Below, piece after piece: positions 55,501 to 64,000 of a stretch of DNA of 64,000 bases. The notes under the pieces were generated by a model. It was not told where the DNA came from and ran no database searches. It was given only the letters and a program-made list of their open reading frames with translations. The translations under genes were made by a program, and so were the position numbers. Position 1 is the stretch's first letter, and each line of letters starts with the position of its first letter. The DNA is taken from contig CAMPDV010002100.1 of NCBI GenBank assembly GCA_946699065.1, forward strand, positions 1 through 64,000, given 5' to 3'. The DNA is from Loxodes magnus. Lineage: Eukaryota; Ciliophora; Karyorelictea; Loxodida; Loxodidae.

Positions 55501-56034
55501 TAAAATTAAATTCAAATCTAACTATTTTTAATTTACGTAAAATTAAATTCAAATCTAACTATTTTTAATTGTCGTAAAATTAAATTCAAATCTAACTATT
55601 TTTAATTGTCGTAAAAATAAATTCAAATCTAACTATTTTTAATTGTCGTAAAATTAAATTCAAATCTAACTATTTTTAATTGTCGTAAAATTAAATTCAA
55701 ATCTAACTATTTTTAATTGTCGTAAAATTAAATTCAAATCTAACTATTTTTAATTGTCGTAAAAATAAATTCAAATCTAACTATTTTTAATTGTCGTAAA
55801 ATAAATTCAAATCTAACTATTTTTAATTGTCGTAAAATTAAATTCAAATCTAACTATTTTTAATTGTCGTAAAAATAAATTCAAATCTAACTATTTTTAA
55901 TTGTCGTAAAATTAAATTCAAATCTAACTATTTTTAATTGTCGTAAAAATAAATTCAAATCTAACTATTTTTTAATTGTCGTAAAATAAATTCAAATCTA
56001 ACTATTTTTAATTGTCGTAAAATTAAATTCAAAT
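47803..56034 (+). repeat. Left arm of an ~8 kb satellite palindrome
   Basis: Read backwards from the junction, the linker types of this stretch match those of 56,035-64,000 read forwards. The first 13 monomers agree in order apart from one-base length changes, and the match resumes after a 12-monomer patch. Mirrored markers sum to 112,074-112,075 out to 3.3 kb from the centre (exactly 112,075 for the pairs 53,623/58,452 and 54,839/57,236), to 112,066 at 6.3 kb (49,774/62,292), and to 111,802 at the window end, where the TAAATTTAAATC variant at 47,812 pairs with 63,990. The right arm has therefore lost about 270 bp, nearly all beyond 62.3 kb. Agreement of variant order, not just of monomer sequence, separates a copied arm from a chance inversion inside a satellite. 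Confidence 0.9.
49515..55983 (+). repeat. Satellite forming most of the left palindrome arm
   Basis: Ordinary monomers with a few private marks that serve as mirrored anchors: CAAGTCT at 52,756, a linker with its CpG lost (CTACTTAAAATC) at 53,623, a four-T core at about 55,194 and a six-T core at about 55,970. A seven-monomer motif (TGTCG-TAAAATT twice, TAAATT, TAAAAAT, TAAAATC, TAAAAT, TAAAAAT) recurs in part at about 49,870-50,600, so a short amplification sits here too. Confidence 0.82.
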
Positions 56035-56091
56035 AGTTAGATTTGAATTTAATTTTACGACAATTAAAAATAGTTAGATTTGAATTTATTT
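55984..56091. other. Palindrome centre and orientation switch
   Basis: The forward monomer breaks off in its core after ATTCAAAT (ending 56,034). A 6-nt spacer AGTTAG (56,035-56,040) follows, then ATTTGAAT opens the inverted array at 56,041. The flanking arms are perfect inverted repeats for about 51 bp on each side, and the first difference is a single missing T at 56,092. No foreign sequence, target-site duplication or transposon end lies at the switch. The tiny spacer is what a hairpin-type fold-back would leave, in the cell or during library preparation or sequencing. Confidence 0.95.
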
Positions 56092-56518
56092 ACGACAATT
56101 AAAAATAGTTAGATTTGAATTTATTTTTACGACAATTAAAAATAGTTAGATTTGAATTTAATTTTACGACAATTAAAAATAGTTAGATTTGAATTTATTT
56201 TTACGACAATTAAAAATAGTTAGATTTGAATTTAATTTTACGACAATTAAAAATAGTTAGATTTGAATTTATTTTACGACAATTAAAAATAGTTAGATTT
56301 GAATTTATTTTTACGACAATTAAAAATAGTTAGATTTGAATTTAATTTTACGACAATTAAAAATAGTTAGATTTGAATTTAATTTACGACAATTAAAAAT
56401 AGTTAGATTTGAATTTAATTTTACGACAATTAAAAATAGTTAGATTTGAATTTATTTTTACGACAATTAAAAATAGTTAGATTTGAATTTAATTTTACGA
56501 CAATTAAAAATAGTTAGA

Positions 56519-56930
56519 TTTGAATTTAATTTTACGTTAATTAAAAATAGTTAGATTTGAATTTAATTTTACGACAATTAAAAATAGTTAGATTTGAATT
56601 TAATTTTACGTAAATTAAAAATAGTTAGACTTGAATTTATTTTTACGACAATTAAAAATAGTTAGATTTGAATTTATTTTTACGTTAATTAAAAATAGTT
56701 AGATTTGAATTTATTTTTACGACAATTAAAAATAGTTAGATTTGAATTTGATTTTACGTTAATTAAAAATAGTTAGATTTGAATTTATTTTTACGACAAT
56801 TAAAAATAGTTAGATTTGAATTTATTTTTACGACAATTAAAAATAGTTAGATTTGAATTTATTTTTACGACAATTAAAAATAGTTAGATTTGAATTTAAT
56901 TTTACGTTAATTAAAAATAGTTAGATTTGA
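56519..56930 (-). repeat. Non-mirrored patch of about 12 monomers in the right arm
   Basis: Monomers 14 to about 25 from the centre do not mirror their left-arm partners (about 55,145-55,556), although both arms count the same number of monomers to the next shared marker, so the length is kept. The patch instead reads as a copy of a segment mirrored at 52,456-52,867 and present again in the right arm at about 59,207-59,618. It carries the same rare CAAGTCT variant (complement at 56,630) and the same run of linkers TAACG-T, TGTCG-T, TTACG-T, TGTCG-A, TAACG-A, TGTCG-A, TAACG-C. This looks like a gene-conversion tract, or like a consensus or assembly swap between similar copies. Confidence 0.8.
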
Positions 56931-59900
56931 ATTTAATTTTACGACAATTAAAAATAGTTAGATTTGAATTTAATTTTACGACAATTAAAAATAGTTAGAT
57001 TTGAATTTATTTTACGACAATTAAAAATAGTTAGATTTGAATTTAATTTTACGACAATTAAAATAGTTAGATTTGAATTTATTTTACGACAATTAAAAAT
57101 AGTTAGATTTGAATTTGATTTTACGTTAATTAAAAATAGTTAGATTTGAATTTATTTTTACGACAATTAAAAATAGTTAGATTTGAATTTAATTTTACGA
57201 CAATTAAAAATAGTTAGATTTGAATTTAATTTTACGAAAATTAAAAATAGTTAGATTTGAATTTATTTTTACGACAATTAAAAATAGTTAGATTTGAATT
57301 TAATTTTACGACAATTAAAAATAGTTAGATTTGAATTTAATTTTACGACAATTAAAAATAGTTAGATTTGAATTTGATTTTACGTAGATTAAAAATAGTT
57401 AGATTTGAATTTAATTTTACGACAATTAAAAATAGTTAGATTTGAATTTAATTTTACGACAATTAAAAATAGTTAGATTTGAATTTAATTTTACGACAAT
57501 TAAAAATAGTTAGATTTGAATTTAATTTTACGACAATTAAAAATAGTTAGATTTGAATTTGATTTTACGACAATTAAAAATAGTTAGATTTGAATTTGAT
57601 TTTACGTAGATTAAAAATAGTTAGATTTGAATTTATTTTTACGACAATTAAAAATAGTTAGATTTGAATTTAATTTTACGACAATTAAAAATAGTTAGAT
57701 TTGAATTTAATTTTACGACAATTAAAAATAGTTAGATTTGAATTTAATTTTACGACAATTAAAAATAGTTAGATTTGAATTTAATTTTACGACAATTAAA
57801 AATAGTTAGATTTGAATTTAATTTTACGACAATTAAAAATAGTTAGATTTGAATTTAATTTTACGACAATTAAAAATAGTTAGATTTGAATTTAATTTTA
57901 CGACAATTAAAAATAGTTAGATTTGAATTTATTTTTACGACAATTAAAAATAGTTAGATTTGAATTTAATTTTACGACAATTAAAAAATAGTTAGATTTG
58001 AATTTATTTTACGACAATTAAAAATAGTTAGATTTGAATTTAATTTTACGACAATTAAAAATAGTTAGATTTGAATTTAATTTTACGACAATTAAAAATA
58101 GTTAGATTTGAAATTTAATTTTACGACAATTAAAAATAGTTAGATTTGAATTTATTTTACGACAATTAAAAATAGTTAGATTTGAATTTGATTTTACGTA
58201 GATTAAAAATAGTTAGATTTGAATTATTTTACGACAATTAAAAATAGTTAGATTTGAATTTATTTTTACGACAATTAAAAATAGTTAGATTTGAATTTAT
58301 TTTTACGTAAATTAAAAATAGTTAGATTTGAATTTGATTTTACGTAGATTAAAAATAGTTAGATTTGAATTTATTTTACGACAATTAAAAATAGTTAGAT
58401 TTGAATTTATTTTACGACAATTAAAAATAGTTAGATTTGAATTTGATTTTAAGTAGATTAAAAATAGTTAGATTTGAATTTAATTTTACGACAATTAAAA
58501 ATAGTTAGATTTGAATTTATTTTACGACAATTAAAAATAGTTAGATTGAATTTATTTTACGACAATTAAAAATAGTTAGATTTGAATTTAATTTTACGAC
58601 AATTAAAAATAGTTAGATTTGAATTTGATTTTACGTAGATTAAAAATAGTTAGATTTGAATTTATTTTACGACAATTAAAAATAGTTAGATTTGAATTTA
58701 TTTTTACGACAATTAAAAATAGTTAGATTTGAATTTAATTTTACGACAATTAAAAATAGTTAGATTTGAATTTATTTTTACGTTAATTAAAAATAGTTAG
58801 ATTTGAATTTAATTTACGACAATTAAAAATAGTTAGATTTGAATTTATTTTTACGACAATTAAAAATAGTTAGATTTGAATTTAATTTTACGAGAATTAA
58901 AAATAGTTAGATTTGAATTTAATTTTACGACAATTAAAAATAGTTAGATTTGAATTTATTTTACGACAATTAAAAATAGTTTAGATTTGAATTTAATTTT
59001 ACGACAATTAAAAATAGTTAGATTTGAATTTAATTTTACGACAATTAAAAATAGTTAGATTTGAATTTAATTTACGACAATTAAAAATAGTTTAGATTTG
59101 AATTTAATTTACGACAATTAAAAATAGTTAGATTTGAATTTAATTTTACGACAATTAAAAATAGTTAGATTTGAATTTAATTTTACGACAATTAAAAATA
59201 GTTAGATTTGAATTTAATTTTACGTTAATTAAAAATAGTTAGATTTGAATTTAATTTTACGACAATTAAAAATAGTTAGATTTGAATTTAATTTTACGTA
59301 AATTAAAAATAGTTAGACTTGAATTTATTTTTACGACAATTAAAAATAGTTAGATTTGAATTTATTTTTACGTTAATTAAAAATAGTTAGATTTGAATTT
59401 ATTTTTACGACAATTAAAAATAGTTAGATTTGAATTTGATTTACGTTAATTAAAAATAGTTAGATTTGAATTTATTTTTACGACAATTAAAAATAGTTAG
59501 ATTTGAATTTATTTTTACGACAATTAAAAATAGTTAGATTTGAATTTATTTTTACGACAATTAAAAATAGTTAGATTTGAATTTAATTTTACGTTAATTA
59601 AAAATAGTTAGATTTGAATTTAATTTTACGACAATTAAAAATAGTTAGATTTGAATTTAATTTTACGACAATTAAAAATAGTTAGATTTGAATTTAATTT
59701 TACGACAATTAAAAATAGTTAGATTTGAATTTAATTTTACGAAAATTAAAAATAGTTAGATTTGAATTTATTTTTACGTAAATTAAAAATAGTTAGATTT
59801 GAATTTGATTTTACGTAGATTAAAAATAGTTAGATTTGAATTTGATTTTACGACAATTAAAAATAGTTAGATTTGAATTTATTTTACGACAATTAAAAAT

Positions 59901-62384
59901 AGTTAGATTTGAATTTGATTTTACGTAGATTAAAAATAGTTAGATTTGAATTTATTTTACGACAATTAAAAATAGTTAGATTTGAATTTATTTTACGACA
60001 ATTAAAAATAGTTAGATTTGAATTTATTTTTACGACAATTAAAAATAGTTAGATTTGAATTTGATTTTACGTAGATTAAAAATAGTTAGATTTGAATTTA
60101 ATTTTACGACAATTAAAAATAGTTAGATTTGAATTTATTTTACGACAATTAAAAATAGTTAGATTTGAATTTATTTTTACGACAATTAAAAATAGTTAGA
60201 TTTGAATTTAATTTTACGACAATTAAAAATAGTTAGATTTGAATTTATTTTACGACAATTAAAAATAGTTAGATTTGAATTTAATTTTACGACAATTAAA
60301 AATAGTTAGATTTGAATTTATTTTTACGTAAATTAAAAATAGTTAGATTTGAATTTAATTTTACGACAATTAAAAATAGTTAGATTTGAATTTAATTTTA
60401 CGACAATTAAAAATAGTTAGATTTGAATTTATTTTTACGACAATTAAAAATAGTTAGATTTGAATTTATTTTTACGACAATTAAAAATAGTTAGATTTGA
60501 ATTTATTTTTACGACAATTAAAAATAGTTAGATTTGAATTTAATTTTACGACAATTAAAAATAGTTAGATTTGAATTTAATTTTACGACAATTAAAAATA
60601 GTTAGATTTGAATTTATTTTTACGACAATTAAAAATAGTTAGATTTGAATTTATTTTTACGACAATTAAAAATAGTTAGATTTGAATTTAATTTTACGAC
60701 AATTAAAAATAGTTAGATTTGAATTTAATTTTACGACAATTAAAAATAGTTAGATTTGAATTTAATTTTACGACAATTAAAAATAGTTAGATTTGAATTT
60801 AATTTACGACAATTAAAAATAGTTAGATTGAATTTATTTTACGTAAATTAAAAATAGTTAGATTTGAATTTAATTTTACGACAATTAAAAATAGTTAGAT
60901 TTGAATTTGATTTTACGTAGATTAAAAATAGTTAGATTTGAATTTATTTTTACGACAATTAAAAATAGTTAGATTTGAATTTATTTTTACGTTAATTAAA
61001 AATAGTTAGATTTGAATTTAATTTTACGTTAATTAAAAATAGTTAGATTTGAATTTAATTTTACGACAATTAAAAATAGTTAGATTTGAATTTAATTTTA
61101 CGACAATTAAAAATAGTTAGATTTGAATTTAATTTTACGACAATTAAAAATAGTTAGATTTGAATTTAATTTTACGACAATTAAAAATAGTTAGATTTGA
61201 ATTTATTTTTACGACAATTAAAAATAGTTAGATTTGAATTTGATTTTACGTAGATTAAAAATAGTTAGATTTGAATTTATTTTACGACAATTAAAAATAG
61301 TTAGATTTGAATTTAATTTTACGTAAATTAAAAATAGTTAGATTTGAATTTAATTTACGACAATTAAAAATAGTTAGATTTGAATTTAATTTTACGTTAA
61401 TTAAAAATAGTTAGATTTGAATTTAATTTTACGTTAATTAAAAATAGTTAGATTTGAATTTATTTTACGACAATTAAAAATAGTTAGATTTGAATTGATT
61501 TTACGACAATTAAAAATAGTTAGATTTGAATTTATTTTTACGACAATTAAAAATAGTTAGATTTGAATTAATTTACGACAATTAAAAATAGTTAGATTTG
61601 AATTTAATTTTACGACAATTAAAAATAGTTAGATTTGAATTTAATTTTACGACAATTAAAAATAGTTAGATTTGAATTTATTTTACGACAATTAAAAATA
61701 GTTAGATTTGAATTTATTTTTACGAAAATTAAAAATAGTTAGATTTGAATTTATTTTTACGACAATTAAAAATAGTTAGATTTGAATTTATTTTACGACA
61801 ATTAAAAATAGTTAGATTTGAATTTGATTTTACGACAATTAAAAATAGTTAGATTTGAATTTATTTTTACGACAATTAAAAATAGTTAGATTTGAATTTA
61901 ATTTTTACGACAATTAAAAATAGTTAGATTTGAATTTAATTTTACGTTAATTAAAAATAGTTAGATTTGAATTTATTTTACGACAATTAAAAATAGTTAG
62001 ATTTGAATTTATTTTACGACAATTAAAAATAGTTAGATTTGAATTAATTTTACGACAATTAAAAATAGTTAGATTTGAATTTATTTTTACGACAATTAAA
62101 AATAGTTAGATTTGAATTTATTTTACGACAATTAAAAATAGTTAGATTTGAATTTGATTTTACGACAATTAAAAATAGTTAGATTTGAATTTAATTTTAC
62201 GACAATTAAAAATAGTTAGATTTGAATTTAATTTACGAGATTAAAAATAGTTAGATTTGAATTTAATTTTACGTACAATTAAAAATAGTTAAATTTGAAT
62301 TTAATTTTACGACAATTAAAAATAGTTAGATTTGAATTTAATTTTACGACAATTAAAAATAGTTAGATTTGAATTTAATTTTAC

Positions 62385-62665
62385 GACGACGACAATTAAA
62401 AAATAGAATTTATTTTTAGATTTGTTAGATTTATTTAATTTACGAATTTATTTTTACAATTAAAAATAGTTAGAATTTAATTTTAGATTTGTTAATTTAA
62501 TTTTACAATTAAAAATAGTTAGATTTGTTACGACAATTAAAAATAGAATTTATTTTTACGTTAATTTGTTAATTTGAATTTATTTTACGACAATTAAAAA
62601 TAGTTAGATTTGAATTTGATTTTAGATTTGAATTTATTTTTTTACGATTTTACGTAATTAAAAAT
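62385..62665 (-). repeat. Scrambled satellite stretch in the right arm
   Basis: Regular monomers collapse into fragments: a tripled ACGACGACGAC, then pieces such as TAGAATTTATTTTTAG, TTGTTAGATTTATTTAATT, ATTTGTTACGACAATT and a seven-T run before ACGATTTTACG. Most of the roughly 270 bp by which the right arm is shorter than the left is lost in or beyond this stretch. The composition is still purely satellite words, so it is damaged satellite rather than an insertion. Poor base calling or polishing at low coverage is at least as likely as mutation. Confidence 0.85.
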
Positions 62666-63796
62666 AGTTAGATTTGAATTTGATTTTACGACAATTAAAA
62701 ATAGTTAGATTTGAATTTATTTTTACGACAATTAAAAATAGTTAGATTTGAATTTAATTTTACGAGATTAAAAATAGTTAGATTTGAATTTAATTTTACG
62801 ACAATTAAAAATAGTTAGATTTGAATTTAATTTTACGACAATTAAAAATAGTTAGATTTGAATTTAATTTTACGACAATTAAAAATAGTTAGATTTGAAT
62901 TTAATTTACGACAATTAAAAATAGTTAGATTTGAATTTAATTTTACGACAATTAAAAATAGTTAGATTTGAATTTAATTTTACGACAATTAAAAATAGTT
63001 AGATTTGAATTTAATTTTACGTAAATTAAAAATAGTTAGATTTGAATTTGATTTTACGTAGATTAAAAATAGTTAGATTTGAATTTATTTTTACGACAAT
63101 TAAAAATAGTTAGATTTGAATTTATTTTTACGTAGATTAAAAATAGTTAGATTTGAATTTAATTTTACGTCAATTAAAAATAGTTAGATTTGAATTTAAT
63201 TTTACGACAATTAAAAATAGTTAGATTTGAATTTATTTTACGTAAATTAAAAATAGTTAGATTTGAATTTAATTTTACGACAATTAAAAATAGTTAGATT
63301 TGAATTTATTTTTACGACAATTAAAAATAGTTAGATTTGAATTTATTTTTACGAAAATTAAAAATAGTTAGATTTGAATTTATTTTTACGACAATTAAAA
63401 ATAGTTAGATTTGAATTTAATTTTACGACAATTAAAAATAGTTAGATTTGAATTTAATTTACGAAAATTAAAAATAGTTAGATTTGAATTTGATTTTCGT
63501 AGATTAAAAATAGTTAGATTTGAATTTAATTTTACGACAATTAAAAATAGTTAGATTTGAATTTATTTTTACGAAATTAAAAATAGTTAGATTTGAATTT
63601 AATTTTACGACAATTAAAAATAGTTAGATTTGAATTTAATTTTACGTTAATTAAAAATAGTTAGATTTGAATTTAATTTGACGTAGATTAAAAATAGTTA
63701 GATTTGAATTTATTTTTACGTAAATTAAAAATAGTTAAATTTGAATTTATTTTTACGACAATTAAAAATAGTTAGATTTGAATTTAATTTTACGAC

Positions 63797-63905
63797 AATT
63801 AAAAAATATTTGAATTTATTTTTAGATTTGTTAAATTTGAATTTATTTTTACGACAATTAAAAATAGTTAGATTTGAATTTAATTTACGACAATTATTTT
63901 AAAAT
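63797..63905 (-). repeat. Second scrambled satellite stretch
   Basis: Monomers lose parts of the core (ATTAAAAAATATTTGAATTT, then TTTTTAGATTTGTTAAATTT), and one linker-core join reads ACAATTATTTTAAAATAG. On either side, variant order again fits the mirrored left arm near 47,850-48,060. It is the same kind of damage as at 62,385-62,665. Confidence 0.75.
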
Positions 63906-64000
63906 AGTTAGATTTGAATTTAATTTTACGACAATTAAAAATAGTTAGATTTGAATTTGATTTTACGTAGATTAAAAATAGTTAGATTTAAATTTATTTT

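Larger units (their letters stand above)
1..56034 (+). repeat. 37-bp AT-rich satellite array, forward orientation
   Basis: An uninterrupted head-to-tail array of 36-37 bp monomers; the strand is arbitrary, set so the core reads AAATTCAAATCTAACT then ATTTTTAAT. The consensus has 6 G/C in 37 bases. The core barely changes, while the linker varies: its left half is usually TGTCG or CTACG, less often TTACG, TAACG, TGACG, TTTCG, TCTCG or CACG, and its right half is TAAAATT, TAAAAAT, TAAAATC, TAAAAT, TAAATT or TCAAAT(T/G/A). Linkers one base shorter give 36-bp monomers. I found no unique sequence, transposon or gene anywhere in it. The family is not one I recognise by name. Long, homogeneous arrays of this kind are typical of eukaryotic heterochromatin; a centromeric role is possible but nothing in the sequence proves it. 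Confidence 0.98.
56035..64000 (-). repeat. Same satellite, inverted orientation (right palindrome arm)
   Basis: From 56,035 every monomer reads as the reverse complement of the preceding array (AGTTAGATTTGAATTT, then ACGACAATTAAAAATAG). The order of linker variants mirrors the left arm. Private markers pair up: the CAAGTCT variant at 52,756 with its complement at 59,318, the CTACTTAAAATC variant at 53,623 with 58,452, a TTTCG linker at 54,839 with 57,236, and CAAATTTAAC at 49,774 with 62,292. One-base T/A losses and odd monomers are commoner here than on the left (for example GATTGAATTT near 58,544 and 60,828, and TTTAGATTT near 58,980 and 59,090). The arm runs off the window end, so its full length is unknown. 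Confidence 0.97.

Noticed and set aside
56035-56040. Transposon insertion or integration site at the orientation switch
   Set aside because: The switch is between two satellite monomers with a 6-nt spacer and no extra sequence, terminal repeats or target duplication.
62385-62665. Insertion of a foreign element
   Set aside because: All the words are satellite fragments (ATTTGAATTT, ACGACAATT, AAAAATAG), so this is rearranged or misread satellite.
1-64000. CRISPR array, because the repeats are short and regular
   Set aside because: There are no unique spacers. The variable part is an 11-12-nt linker with a few recurring forms, and repeats run for 64 kb without cas genes.
1-64000. Telomeric or iteron/origin repeats
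   Set aside because: No G-rich strand or TTAGGG-like unit is present, and the copy number is far beyond plasmid iterons. AT-richness alone does not support an origin.
1-64000. CENP-B box in the monomer
   Set aside because: The linker has only one CpG and no CGGG-type motif, so the known box is not matched. Binding by another protein remains open.
1-64000. Promoters, TATA boxes or terminators
   Set aside because: TATA-like and A/T-run matches occur in every monomer by composition and mean nothing without a transcript or gene nearby.
1-64000. Bacterial or organellar origin of the sequence
   Set aside because: The total lack of coding sequence over 64 kb rules out normal bacterial or organellar gene density. 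An assembly artefact of a shorter satellite stays possible.

Overview
The whole 64 kb window is satellite DNA. I see no gene, RNA gene, transposon or unique-sequence island. The monomer is 36-37 bp (about 1,740 copies, estimated as 64,000 / 36.8) and about 84% AT by its consensus. Each monomer has a nearly constant 25-nt core, AAATTCAAATCTAACT followed by ATTTTTAAT, and a variable 11-12-nt linker with one CpG, such as TGTCGTAAAATT, CTACGTAAAATC or TTACGTAAAAAT. I do not recognise the family. An uninterrupted array of this size and homogeneity suggests eukaryotic nuclear heterochromatin (pericentromeric, subtelomeric or sex-chromosome), probably from a long-read assembly. The species cannot be told from the sequence. 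The near-complete survival of the CpG fits a genome with little cytosine methylation, or a very recently homogenised array.

Layout. From 1 to 56,034 the monomers lie in one orientation. At 56,035-56,040 the array flips, and 56,035-64,000 is in the opposite orientation. The flip is the centre of a large palindrome. The order of monomer variants to the right mirrors the order to the left for about 8 kb, back to about 47,800. Rare private variants fall at exactly mirrored coordinates (coordinate sums of 112,074-112,075 out to 3.3 kb from the centre). The two arms differ by a 12-monomer patch of equal length near the centre, scattered one-base homopolymer losses, and scrambled stretches near 62.4-62.7 kb and 63.8-63.9 kb. 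This is either a real inverted duplication or a fold-back sequencing or assembly artefact.

The forward array is built from nested duplications. A 9.1 kb block at 16.1-25.2 kb recurs at 27.7-36.8 kb with a constant offset of 11,567 bp at seven rare markers. A 1.9 kb part of it is also present at 1.0-2.9 kb. Repeats of 1.03-1.14 kb (28-31 monomers) occur at 0-2, 5-7 and 40-49 kb. A 590-bp repeat lies at 37.2-38.4 kb, a 2.77-2.79 kb-spaced duplication at 12.8-17.5 kb, and 5,321-bp and 6,430-bp spaced blocks fill 39.5-49.5 kb. These are the marks of unequal exchange and amplification.

There are no genes to work together. The biology to follow up is structural: the palindrome, its patch, the constant-core/variable-linker monomer with its dyad-symmetric linker, and the retained CpG. 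The only open reading frame of note (36,724-36,960, minus strand) is a by-product of a run of 36-bp monomers that keeps the reading frame, not a gene.
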